A stretch of DNA of 64,000 nucleotides. It comes from Opitutaceae bacterium (GTDB lineage: Bacteria > Verrucomicrobiota > Verrucomicrobiia > Opitutales > Opitutaceae). This document shows positions 37,995-45,971 of the stretch, piece after piece. The first letter of the stretch is position 1; each line of letters starts with the position of its first letter. Below the pieces are notes generated by a model, which worked only from the letters and a program-made list of their open reading frames with translations, was not told the origin of the DNA and did no database searches. Location: positions 124,001-188,000 of the forward strand of contig JAIXWF010000013.1 in the NCBI GenBank assembly GCA_027482185.1, given 5' to 3'. Position numbers and translations under genes: made by a program.

Positions 37995-39125
37995 ATGAAA
38001 GCTAACTCGTCCAAGTCCGTTCCCGCCGGCAACTCCGGCCTGCTCGAATCCGCCCCCGCCGCCGAAACCCTCCTTGTCGGTCTCGACTGGGGCACCAACA
38101 TTTCCAGCGTCGCCACGTCGCTCCGCGGCTCCGGCGACATCCTCGCCAAAGAGCTCGTCCCGACGGTCGTCGGCTACGCGCACGAGGACGTGCTGCCCGG
38201 TGTGCTGCCCGGCGACGCGAAGGTCTTCTTCGGCCGCATGGCGCTGAAGCACAAAGCCAACCTCGATCTCGTGCGGCCGCTGAGCGGCGGCGTGATCAAG
38301 CACGTCGACGCCGCCACCGCCTTCGCCCGCCACCTCGGCGAGCTCCTGCAGACCGCGGGCCGCGAAACGCGCGCCGTGATCGGCATGCCGGCGAGCTCCG
38401 ACGTCGTCGCCCGCGAGAATGCGCGCAACGCCGTGCGCGGCGTGTTCCACAAAGTGATCTTCGTCCCGGAGCCCTTCCTCGCCGCCCTCGGCGTGCGCAA
38501 CGAGGCCCGCCTCAACGACCCGGACTACCAGGACCCGGTGCTCAACTCCATCTACGTCGACATCGGCGCCGGCTCGACCGACGTGTGCCTCGTGCAGGGC
38601 CACTACCCGACGGTCGAGGACCAGCTGAGCGCGCCGTTCGCCGGCGACGCCGTCGACCAGATCATCCTCGAGCGCGTGCTCGCGGAGTATCCGGAATCCG
38701 GACTCACCGTTTCCCGCATCCGCGAGATCAAGGAGCGCCACTCCTGGGTGCTCGCCGAGGACGGCGCCACGCCGGCCATCGCCACCGTCATGGTCGGCGG
38801 CAAGACCAAGAAGATCGACGTCACCGCGCAGGTCGGCGCCGGTTGCGACGCCCTGCTCCAGAAGACCTTCGAGATGACGCGCGAGTTGATCGCGCGCGCC
38901 GACCCCGACACCGTCACCGAACTGCTCCGCAACGTGATCGTCACGGGCGGCGGCAGCCTGATCAAGGGCTTCGGCATGGCGCTGCAGGCGAAGCTGATCG
39001 AGGAAGGCTTCGAGAGCCCGCAGGTGCGCGTGCTCGGCGAGAACTACAAGGATTACGTCTCGGCCGGCGCCCTGAAAGTGGCGCGCATGGCCCGCGACAA
39101 CCAGTGGCAGACTTTGCTCGGCTGA
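37995..39125 (+). CDS. MamK-like bacterial actin ATPase
   Basis: This 376-residue actin/Hsp70-superfamily ATPase has phosphate-1 LLVGLDWGTNISSVA (D31), phosphate-2 SIYVDIGAGSTDVCLVQG and the adenosine motif NVIVTGGGSLIKGFGMAL. VIGMPASSDVVARENA and VFHKVIFVPEPFLAALGV are typical of the MamK/MreB-like group. MamK forms magnetosome-aligning filaments in magnetotactic bacteria, but homologues occur in non-magnetic Verrucomicrobiota and no mam genes are nearby, so the cargo here is unknown. The first 24 residues are a low-complexity tail. The ATG at 37995 is preferred over the upstream in-frame start at 37941. A terminator follows at 39152. Confidence 0.88.
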   Translation: MKANSSKSVPAGNSGLLESAPAAETLLVGLDWGTNISSVATSLRGSGDILAKELVPTVVGYAHEDVLPGVLPGDAKVFFGRMALKHKANLDLVRPLSGGVIKHVDAATAFARHLGELLQTAGRETRAVIGMPASSDVVARENARNAVRGVFHKVIFVPEPFLAALGVRNEARLNDPDYQDPVLNSIYVDIGAGSTDVCLVQGHYPTVEDQLSAPFAGDAVDQIILERVLAEYPESGLTVSRIREIKERHSWVLAEDGATPAIATVMVGGKTKKIDVTAQVGAGCDALLQKTFEMTRELIARADPDTVTELLRNVIVTGGGSLIKGFGMALQAKLIEEGFESPQVRVLGENYKDYVSAGALKVARMARDNQWQTLLG

Positions 39126-39151
39126 GTTAGCCCGGGCAGAACAGTGGATCG

Positions 39152-39197
39152 GGCCCGGAGCCCGCGCTCGGCGCGGATTCCGGGCCTTTGTCTTTTC
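39152..39197 (+). terminator. rho-independent terminator after the actin gene
   Basis: GGCCCGGA (39152-39159) pairs with TCCGGGCC (39179-39186), and CCGCGC (39162-39167) pairs with GCGCGG (39171-39176) above a two-base internal loop. A T-rich run TTTGTCTTTT follows. Confidence 0.8.
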
Positions 39198-39249
39198 CGC
39201 CGGGCGCGCCTTGCTCCCGGCGCCGGCGGCCGCGTAGGTTCGCCGTTCC

Positions 39250-40173
39250 ATGAACGGCAGGCATCCGGCAATCGAGGCGGCGGGCGGCGGCGCGGTGTGG
39301 CTCGCGCTGGCGGCGTGGCGCGCGCCCGGCGCGGACGCCGTCGCGTGGAGCGCGTTGCTCGTGCCGTTGGCCGCCCTGGTGCTGCTGCCCCTGGCGTGGC
39401 CGCTCTTCGGTTTCGGGGCGGGTGAGGAGCCGGGGCTGAAGACGGCGGCGCGCCTGCGCCTGCCGGCGGCGCTGGCGCTCGCGGCGGCCTATGCGCTCGA
39501 CCGCGGTCCGCTGGCGGCAGCTTTGACGTTGCCGTGGTTGGTCTGGCTTGGGCTGGCGGCGCGGGCGGGATTTGCGCGGATCCGGCGCGAAAAATGGCTG
39601 CGGCCCCTCGAAGGGCTCGGCGCGGATCTGGCGTTGGGCTTCGCGTTGGTCGGCGGGTTAACGGCGACGGCGGAGCGGGCGGGGCTGGGCGCCGCGGCGT
39701 GGCTCGCGCCGCTGGCGTGGCATTTCCACGGCGTGGGTGGGCTGCTGCCGCTCGTCGCCGGATTGGTGCAACGGGAATTGTTTTTCCTGCGGCTGGCGTC
39801 GCGCGCGCTGGTCGGGGCCGTGCTCGGCGTGCCGACGATGGCGCTGGGCATGACGGTGACGCATTTCGGCGGCCGTGTGGGCGTCGAGGCCGGCGCGGGC
39901 TGCGGGCTCGCGCTGGCCGGCATGGCGGTGGCGGTGCTGCAGGTGCGGCTCGCGCTCGATGCGCGAAAGCAGGCGGTGCGGACGCGGTGGCTGCTCGGTG
40001 GCGGCGGGACGGCCCTGTTTTTCGGGATGGTGCTGACGGCGGCGCACGCGCTGCGCGGGTCCGCGTTGGCGGCGCCGTGGGTCAGTCAGCCGCACGTGCC
40101 CTTGCTGCAGGCGGCGCTGCTGGCACTCGGATTCGGCCTCGTCGGCACGCTGGCGTGGCGGTCGTGGCGATAA
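39250..40173 (+). CDS. YndJ-like polytopic membrane protein
   Basis: This 307-residue protein has eight or more hydrophobic stretches and few charged loops. PLAWHFHGVGGLLPLVAGLV and ALGMTVTHFGGRVGVEAGAG are the most distinctive parts and recall the YndJ family, whose function is unknown. The family call is tentative. It lies between the actin terminator and a heptamer array, with no obvious operon partner. Its stop codon TAA is the first three bases of the array. Confidence 0.6.
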   Translation: MNGRHPAIEAAGGGAVWLALAAWRAPGADAVAWSALLVPLAALVLLPLAWPLFGFGAGEEPGLKTAARLRLPAALALAAAYALDRGPLAAALTLPWLVWLGLAARAGFARIRREKWLRPLEGLGADLALGFALVGGLTATAERAGLGAAAWLAPLAWHFHGVGGLLPLVAGLVQRELFFLRLASRALVGAVLGVPTMALGMTVTHFGGRVGVEAGAGCGLALAGMAVAVLQVRLALDARKQAVRTRWLLGGGGTALFFGMVLTAAHALRGSALAAPWVSQPHVPLLQAALLALGFGLVGTLAWRSWR

Positions 40174-40247
40174 GCTGAAAGCTTAAAGCGGTAAGCTGTA
40201 AGCGGAAAGCTGATACCTGAAAGCTGAGCGCTGAGAGCTGAGAGCTG
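40171..40247. repeat. heptamer array, eleven contiguous units, starting in a stop codon
   Basis: Units run in perfect phase: TAAGCTG, AAAGCTT, AAAGCGG, TAAGCTG, TAAGCGG, AAAGCTG, ATACCTG, AAAGCTG, AGCGCTG, AGAGCTG, AGAGCTG. The consensus is AAAGCTG. The first unit contains the stop codon of the YndJ-like gene. A GC-rich hairpin-prone stretch and then the lipA end follow. This is the longest uninterrupted array in the window. Confidence 0.9.
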
Positions 40248-40273
40248 ACAACGGCCGCGCTCCGCGCGGCGGC

Positions 40274-41182
40274 TCAGCCGTGGGCGAGGGCGTTGGCGGT
40301 GTTGAGGTGCTCGACGCCGGTGTACTTCTGCGACTGCTCGTCGGCGTGGTAGCTGGAGCGGACGAGGGCGCCGCTTTCGACGACGCCGATGCCCATTTCG
40401 AGGCCGATCTTTTTCCAATGCACGAATTCTTCCGGCGGCGCCCAGCGCGCGATCGGCAGGTGCTGCGGGGTGGGCTGCAGGTACTGGCCGATGGTGAGGA
40501 TGTCGGTCTTGTCGGCGACGATGTCGCGCAGCGTCTGCTCGATCTCCTCCGGGGTTTCACCCAAGCCGAGCATGATGCCGGTCTTGGTCACGAAGCCGCG
40601 GCTCTTGGCGTGGCGGAGGACGGAGCGGGAACGGTCGTAACGGGCCTGGACGCGGACGGGTTTCTGCAGGCGTTCGACGGTCTCGAGGTTGTGGTTGAAG
40701 ATGTCGGGCTTGGCGTCGAGGACGACGTCGACGTGGGCGGTGTTGCCCTTGAAATCGGGGGTGAGCACCTCGATCGCCGTATGGGGATTGCGGTGACGGA
40801 TGGCGCGGATGGTGGCGGCCCAGACGGAGGCGCCGCCGTCGTTGAGTTCGTCGCGGGCGACGCTGGTGACGACGCAATGCTTCAGGTTCATCTTGGCCAC
40901 GGCCTCGGCGACGCGGGCGGGTTCGCCGAGGTCGAGTTCCGTGGGCCGGCCGGTGGCGATCGCGCAGAAATTGCAGGAGCGCGTGCAGATGTTGCCGAGG
41001 ATCATCACCGTGGCGGTGCCGCGGGACCAACATTCGCCGAGATTGGGGCACTGCGCGCTCTGGCAGACGGTGTGCAGTTTGTGTTCGTCCACCAATTGGC
41101 GGGTCGCGTTGTAACCGGGGCCGCTGGGCAATTTGGCCCGGAGCCAGGACGGTTTGCGCGCGGTGGACGTGGACGAAGACAT
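40274..41182 (-). CDS. lipA: lipoyl synthase
   Basis: This 302-residue radical-SAM enzyme inserts two sulfurs into octanoyl groups to make lipoyl cofactors. The radical-SAM cysteines are C66, C70 and C73 (CTRSCNFC), and the auxiliary cluster uses C40, C45 and C51 (TVCQSAQCPNLGECW). TKTGIMLGLGETPEEI and the C-terminal RSSYHADEQ are also typical. The ATG at 41180-41182 gives the usual N-terminus; a TTG nine bases upstream is weaker. It ends the lipB-TPR-lipA run, separated from the TPR gene by a heptamer array. Confidence 0.97.
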   Translation of the reverse strand: MSSSTSTARKPSWLRAKLPSGPGYNATRQLVDEHKLHTVCQSAQCPNLGECWSRGTATVMILGNICTRSCNFCAIATGRPTELDLGEPARVAEAVAKMNLKHCVVTSVARDELNDGGASVWAATIRAIRHRNPHTAIEVLTPDFKGNTAHVDVVLDAKPDIFNHNLETVERLQKPVRVQARYDRSRSVLRHAKSRGFVTKTGIMLGLGETPEEIEQTLRDIVADKTDILTIGQYLQPTPQHLPIARWAPPEEFVHWKKIGLEMGIGVVESGALVRSSYHADEQSQKYTGVEHLNTANALAHG

Positions 41183-41232
41183 AGGGCCCAAAACGCATAC
41201 GAAGGCCCGGGAAGCGCAAGCGGGTTTTCGAA

Positions 41233-41340
41233 TACCGGAATGCGGAAACCGGAGACCGGAGGTGGCAAAACCGGAAAGCGGAGACCGGAGGCCGGAAACC
41301 GGAAACTGAGAAAGGCAAAAGGCGGAAGGCGAAAACGGAA
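41233..41340. repeat. heptamer array with AACCGGA/GACCGGA units upstream of lipA
   Basis: About thirteen mostly in-phase units: TACCGGA, ATGCGGA, AACCGGA, GACCGGA, GGTGGCA, then AACCGGA, AAGCGGA, GACCGGA, GGCCGGA, AACCGGA, AACTGAG, AAAGGCA, AAAGGCG, GAAGGCG. It occupies most of the gap between the TPR gene stop and the lipA start, so it would be in the lipA leader RNA. Confidence 0.8.
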
Positions 41341-41353
41341 ATGCGGAAACGGG

Positions 41354-43441
41354 TCAGGGGGCGAAGGTGCGGGCGGGGAGGGTCGGGTCGAGGGTGCGGG
41401 CTTCGGCGTAGCGGAGATTGGCGGCGGGGAAATCGCCGGCGGCGGCGTGGGCCAGGGCAAGGTTGTAGAGGAGGCGGAGCGAGGTGGGGCCGCGTTGGCG
41501 CAGCGTTTCGAGGTGGCGGACGGCGTCGGCGGGCCGGCCGGCGCGCATGAGCAGAATGCCGAGGTTCAAACGGGCGTCGGCGAAATCGGGCCGGAGGGTG
41601 ACGGCGCGTTCGAGGTGGGCGATCGCTTCGGGCTCACGTTGCCGGCCGGCGAGGACGGTGGCGAGGTTGCTGTGGGCCTCCGCGTAGGCAGGGTCGTGGC
41701 GCACCGCGGCTTCGAGGTGAGGGAGGGCGGCGTCGGCATGGCCGGCGGCAACGAGCAAAATGCCGAGGTGGTGGTGGGCGGCGGCGAAGTCGGGGCGGAG
41801 TTGCAGGGCCGCGAGGAAATCGCGGCGGGCTTCCTCGGCGCGGCCGAGGCGGCGGTAAACCTCGCCGCGGGCGTCGAGGGCGTCGGCGTGATCCGGTTGC
41901 AGCGCGAGCACGCGGTCGAGCGGCGGCAGGGCGGCTTCGAAACGGCCGGCGTCGATCAGCGCGAGGGCGAAGTTGTAGTGGCCGGTGGCGACCTTGGGTT
42001 TGAGGCGGGCGGCGGCTTCAAGGTGCGGGAGTGCGGCGTCGAGTCGGCCCTGTTGGCGCAGGACGTTGCCCAGGTTCATGCGCGGCTCGAAGTAGTCCGG
42101 CTGCAATTCGAGGGCGCGGGTGTAGGCGGCGAGGGCGTCGGGCAGGTCGCCGGCATTGGCGCGGGCGAGGCCGAGATTGGTGTGGGCGACGGCGGCGGCG
42201 GGATTGGCCCGGACGGCGTGGTCCCAAAAGGCGAGGGGGCTGCGGTAGGTCGAGGCTTGGCGAAACGCCAACAGCGCCAGAATGCCGGCGAGACCGAGCG
42301 CGACGCCGGTCGCGAAGACGGGGCCGCGATTGAAACGACGGGATAGCCATTCGAGGCCGGCGACGCCGAGGCCGATGCCGCCGAGCAAAGACACGTAGGC
42401 CAGATGGTCCATGACCCAGGAGAAACGCATAAACGAAATCGTGACCAAGCCGCCGGAGGGCAGCAGGTGGGCGACGAACCAACCGAGGCCGAGCAGAATT
42501 GTGCGGGCGGTGAAATTGCCGCGGGCGAACCACGCGCAGAATGCCGCCGTGGCAAGACCGAGCCACGGCAGGAAATGCCAAAACGCCAAGGGGCTCAGCG
42601 GCCAGCGTTCGTAAATCGGCATGAGCGGTGCGGGCCACAGCACCTTGCCCGCGTAGAAGGCAAGGGTCGTGCCGGCGAGGGCGAGGCGTTCGCCGAGACC
42701 GGCAACCACGGTCAGCGTTTCGCCGGCCTGCGAACGCGTGAACTGGAACCAGACCGTGAGCAGGCCGAAGCACAACGAGAGCGCAAAGAACGGGGCCGTG
42801 GCGCGCAGGTCCGCGAAACCGAGGCGGCCGCGGCGCCACCAGGCCAGCAAGAGCAACGTGACGGGCAGCATGACGACGGCGGTCTTGCACAGCAGCGCGA
42901 CGAGAAACCAACCGAGGGCGCGGAGATAATCGCGCCGCGCGGCGCGCTCTTCGAAGTCGAGCCAGGCCAGGAGCGCGAGGAGGAGCGGCGGCAGCGAGAG
43001 TGCGTTTTTCAATTCCGCGATCCACGCCACGGACGCGACGGCGAGCGGATGAACCGCAAACCAAAGTCCGCCGACCCACGCCAAACGACGCAGCCCGAGC
43101 CGCGCGAGCACGCGCCAGAAGAGCAGCGCGCTGCACAGGTGAAGGACGACATTGGTGATATGGTATCCGGTCGGGCGGTCGCTCCAGAGCTGCCACTGGA
43201 ACCATTGGACGGTCGACTTGAGCGGGTAGTAGTCGAAGAGCGTCGGCTGGAACCAAATCTTGAAGAGACCGGAAACGTCGCGGAGGAGGACGTTTTCCGT
43301 GATGTCGACGTTGTCGTCCCAGAGCCAACCGCCGTGGAACGCCGGCGCATACACGCCGCAGCCGAGCACGACGATCAGACCGGCGAGCAGCGCGGTGCGG
43401 ACGTGGCTCGTCTCGGCGGCGGCAGGGGCGGATTCGCTCAT
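41354..43441 (-). CDS. polytopic membrane protein with C-terminal TPR repeats (TMTC-like)
   Basis: This 695-residue protein has two halves. Residues 15-400 hold ten or more hydrophobic segments with the glycosyltransferase-like WLWDDNVDITENVLLRDVSG and GYHITNVVLHLCSALLFWRV motifs. Residues 420-690 hold eight or so TPR units (for example AVAHTNLGLARANAGDLPDA and AEAHSNLATVLAGRQREPEA). This layout matches TMTC/DUF1736-type proteins, which in animals are O-mannosyltransferases; bacterial substrates are unknown. The start overlaps the lipB stop (ATGA). Confidence 0.85.
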   Translation of the reverse strand: MSESAPAAAETSHVRTALLAGLIVVLGCGVYAPAFHGGWLWDDNVDITENVLLRDVSGLFKIWFQPTLFDYYPLKSTVQWFQWQLWSDRPTGYHITNVVLHLCSALLFWRVLARLGLRRLAWVGGLWFAVHPLAVASVAWIAELKNALSLPPLLLALLAWLDFEERAARRDYLRALGWFLVALLCKTAVVMLPVTLLLLAWWRRGRLGFADLRATAPFFALSLCFGLLTVWFQFTRSQAGETLTVVAGLGERLALAGTTLAFYAGKVLWPAPLMPIYERWPLSPLAFWHFLPWLGLATAAFCAWFARGNFTARTILLGLGWFVAHLLPSGGLVTISFMRFSWVMDHLAYVSLLGGIGLGVAGLEWLSRRFNRGPVFATGVALGLAGILALLAFRQASTYRSPLAFWDHAVRANPAAAVAHTNLGLARANAGDLPDALAAYTRALELQPDYFEPRMNLGNVLRQQGRLDAALPHLEAAARLKPKVATGHYNFALALIDAGRFEAALPPLDRVLALQPDHADALDARGEVYRRLGRAEEARRDFLAALQLRPDFAAAHHHLGILLVAAGHADAALPHLEAAVRHDPAYAEAHSNLATVLAGRQREPEAIAHLERAVTLRPDFADARLNLGILLMRAGRPADAVRHLETLRQRGPTSLRLLYNLALAHAAAGDFPAANLRYAEARTLDPTLPARTFAP

Positions 43442-44124
43442 GGCGCGGCCGGGGCGGGTGCGGGCGCGAGCGCGGGCCATTGCCGCCAGAATTCTTCCGC
43501 GAGCACGGCGCGGACGGCGGCGAGATCGGTTTCGCGGCCGAGTTCGGCGGCGAGGGAAGTGACGGTGCCGTCGGTGGCGGCGATGCCGCAGGGCACGATG
43601 CCGCCGAAGTGGTCGAGGCGGCTGTTCACGTTGAGGGCGAAGCCGTGGTAGGCGACCCAGCGGCGGACGGCGACGCCGAGGGCGGCGATTTTGCGTTGGC
43701 CGATCCAGATGCCGGTGAGGCCGGGGCGGCGCGCGGCGGCGAGGCCGAAGCGGGCGACGGTGTCGATCAGCACCTGCTCGAGAAAACGCAGGTAGGCGTG
43801 CAGGTCGCGCAAGTGGTCGAGGGAGACAACGGGGTAACCGACGATCTGGCCGGGGCCGTGGTAGGTGATGTCGCCGCCGCGGTTGGTCGCGACGACCTCG
43901 ATGCCTTCGCGGGCGAGGCGGGCGGCGTCCCAGACAAGATGCCGGTCCGCGCCCTGGCGCAGGCCGACGGTGAAAACGGGTTCGTGTTCGGTGAAGACGA
44001 GGGTGTCGGGGGCGTTGCCCGCGATGCGTTGCGCGACGAGTTCTTCCTGCCGTGCGCGGGCGTCCGCGTAACGGGTGCGGCCCCAGTCGAGGGTGGCGGG
44101 AGGAAGCGGCGGCGCGGAGGGCAA
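43438..44124 (-). CDS. lipB: octanoyltransferase LipB
   Basis: This enzyme moves octanoyl groups from acyl carrier protein to lipoyl domains, the step before LipA. Motifs are the N-terminal LDWGRTRYADARARQEELV, NRGGDITYHGPGQIVGYPVV, IGQRKIAALGVAVRRW with its Lys, and GIVPCGIAATDGTVTSL with the catalytic Cys. No ATG exists near the N-terminus. A TTG at 44122-44124 gives about 228 residues and fits the family start; a TTG at 44160 is the alternative. It follows the WYL gene by about 50 bases. Confidence 0.92.
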   Translation of the reverse strand: MPSAPPLPPATLDWGRTRYADARARQEELVAQRIAGNAPDTLVFTEHEPVFTVGLRQGADRHLVWDAARLAREGIEVVATNRGGDITYHGPGQIVGYPVVSLDHLRDLHAYLRFLEQVLIDTVARFGLAAARRPGLTGIWIGQRKIAALGVAVRRWVAYHGFALNVNSRLDHFGGIVPCGIAATDGTVTSLAAELGRETDLAAVRAVLAEEFWRQWPALAPAPAPAAP

Positions 44125-44173
44125 GGCGGGGAACGTCCCGCGCGGGGCGGGGCGGGGCAAGATTTTCGGCGGG

Positions 44174-45166
44174 TCAGGCCTTGCCGTAGGTGGCGGCGAG
44201 GGCGGCGGCGGTGCGGCGGAGGCCGGCGCGGAGTTCGGGCGGGGCGAGGACCTCGGCGGCGTCGCCCCAGCCGAGGATCCATTGCTCGACTTCGGTGAGG
44301 GCGCCGAGACGGAGGGTGAGTTCGAGTTCGCCGCCGGGCAATTCGCGCAGGGCCTGGGATTCGTGCCATTCGCGTTCGCGGATGCGTTCGGCGGCGGCGG
44401 CGCGGAAACGCACGACGACGCGGTAGTCGCCGGCGCCGCCGAGGACGCCGAGAGCGTTGGCGAAGAATTTTTCGGGGGAGAAATCGGCGGGCCGGGCGAA
44501 GGCCGTCGCCGTGACCTCGACCGCGGAGATCCGCGGCAGGGCGAAGGTGCGGAGCGCGCCGCGTTCGCAGTCGAAGCCGACGAGGTACCAGAGGTTCTCG
44601 CGATTGGCCAGGTGGTAGGGTCGGACGCGGCGGGCGGAGGCGCGGGCGTCACCGGGTTTCCGATACGCAAACGCGACTTCGAGCTGGCGGAGGACGGCGC
44701 CGCTGAGGGCGTTGAAACCGGCGAGGTCCGTCTTCCCGAGGCCGATGTTCTTGAAGGAAACGGCGCGGAGTTCGTCGGCGGGCGAGAACGAGATCTTGTC
44801 GCGGAGGCCGCCGGCGAGTTTCTCGAACGCGATCTGCAGCTGGCGATGGAAGGGGGTGCCCTGGTATTGCTGGAGGGCGCGCTGGGCGACGAGCAGGGCG
44901 AGCAGTTCGCCCTCGGTGACGTGCACGGTGGGGAACGCGTTCACCGGATGCGTGTAGCGGTAGGCCTGGATCTGCGGGTCGTATTCGATCGGCAGATCGA
45001 GGCGATCGCGCATGAAGGCGATGTCGCGGACGATGGTTTTGCGGGAAACCTCGAGGCTGCGGACGAGTTTGGTGCAGTTGACGAGGGCGCCGCGGCGGAG
45101 CTCGTCGTGGATCTTGAGCATCCGCTCGAGGGGCGGGCGGGAAAGCTGGGCGCGCGGCGTCGGCAT
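44174..45166 (-). CDS. WYL-domain transcriptional regulator
   Basis: This 330-residue protein has an N-terminal HTH (RPPLERMLKIHDELRRGALV then SLEVSRKTIVRDIAFMRDRL) and a WYL domain with ENLWYLVGFDCERGALRTFA. A C-terminal WCX-type segment follows. WYL proteins sense nucleic-acid or metabolite ligands and control DNA damage or defence genes in many bacteria. No defence genes are visible here. The ATG at 45166 was preferred to an upstream in-frame start at 45205. It diverges from an unknown gene across 68 bases and lies upstream of lipB. Confidence 0.88.
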   Translation of the reverse strand: MPTPRAQLSRPPLERMLKIHDELRRGALVNCTKLVRSLEVSRKTIVRDIAFMRDRLDLPIEYDPQIQAYRYTHPVNAFPTVHVTEGELLALLVAQRALQQYQGTPFHRQLQIAFEKLAGGLRDKISFSPADELRAVSFKNIGLGKTDLAGFNALSGAVLRQLEVAFAYRKPGDARASARRVRPYHLANRENLWYLVGFDCERGALRTFALPRISAVEVTATAFARPADFSPEKFFANALGVLGGAGDYRVVVRFRAAAAERIREREWHESQALRELPGGELELTLRLGALTEVEQWILGWGDAAEVLAPPELRAGLRRTAAALAATYGKA

Positions 45167-45234
45167 GCGCGATTTCCAAACGATTTCGGAGCCTGGGACA
45201 AGCAATGACCCACCCCCCGGGGTAATCTCGCCGC

Positions 45235-45864
45235 ATGAACCTCACTTCCCGCCGCGCCAAGAAATGCTCCGTTCCCATCGCCCTGAGCTGGTCCCACTGC
45301 GGGATCTCCTACCGCGTCACGCCCTGGCCCGAGGCCCGGTGCGAGCGCCTGTTCGGCGACGAATGGATCGTGACCTCGCCGACCGAGGACGTCATGGCCT
45401 CGGCGGCCCAGAGCTGCGGGGCGGCGGCGTGGCGGCCCTATCTGGAATTCGTGCCGGCGGACGTGCGCGAGTTTTTGCTCAAGTTTTCCTTCGCCCGGAT
45501 GGAGGCGCTGCAGGTCGTGGCGCGCTGCCCGGCATTGTTGGCGGATCTGCAGGAGGCGCCGGCGCTGACGGCGTTTCTGGCGGCGCACGTGAGCCTGCGC
45601 GGGACGGCCGATGCGTGCTGGAGCGAGATCAACGCGATCCACGAACGCAGCGGGATGTTCGGTTTGCTGGAATGGCTGGGGCTGCCGGCGTCACGGCAAA
45701 CGCGGTCGATTTTGCAGCAGGTGGCGGAGCCGGATCTGCCGAAACGGTTTCTCGAGCCGCTGCGCACGCTGCTGTGGGAGCCGCGCACGATTTTCGCCCT
45801 GCAGAAGATTCCCGCGATCACGGACCGGCAATTGGCCCGGTTCTGCCATGCGCTGGCGGCGTGA
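45235..45864 (+). CDS. hypothetical protein divergent from the WYL regulator
   Basis: I do not recognise this 209-residue soluble protein. The N-terminus has three Cys (KKCSVPIALSWSHCGISYRV, then EARCERLFGDEW), and a further Cys and several Trp occur in the helical middle (ADACWSEINAIHERSGMFGL). It has no signal peptide or membrane segment. The close divergent arrangement with the WYL gene suggests that regulator may control it. A heptamer tract follows directly. Confidence 0.65.
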   Translation: MNLTSRRAKKCSVPIALSWSHCGISYRVTPWPEARCERLFGDEWIVTSPTEDVMASAAQSCGAAAWRPYLEFVPADVREFLLKFSFARMEALQVVARCPALLADLQEAPALTAFLAAHVSLRGTADACWSEINAIHERSGMFGLLEWLGLPASRQTRSILQQVAEPDLPKRFLEPLRTLLWEPRTIFALQKIPAITDRQLARFCHALAA

Positions 45865-45867
45865 GGC

Positions 45868-45948
45868 GGAAAATTGGAAAAGCGGAAAACCGAAAGGTTG
45901 GGAAATCGGGAAACGGGGAAGTCGGAAAATTGGAAACAGGGAAATTGG
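45868..45948. repeat. degenerate heptamer/octamer tract with GGAAAATT units
   Basis: GGAAAATT, GGAAAAGC, GGAAAACC, then GGAAATC, GGGAAAC, GGAAAATT, GGAAACA, GGGAAATT recur every seven or eight bases between convergent genes. It resembles the other arrays but the period is less strict. Confidence 0.6.
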
Positions 45949-45971
45949 CGGGACGGGATTTCCCGCGGCGG

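Noticed and set aside
37995..39125. Reading the actin-fold gene as evidence of a magnetosome island
   Set aside because: No mamA, mamB, mamM or other magnetosome genes are in the window, and MamK-like proteins occur in non-magnetic Verrucomicrobiota.
16736..40247. Heptamer arrays considered as CRISPR arrays
   Set aside because: The units are seven bases with no unique spacers and no cas genes are nearby; CRISPR repeats are over 20 bases with spacers of similar length.
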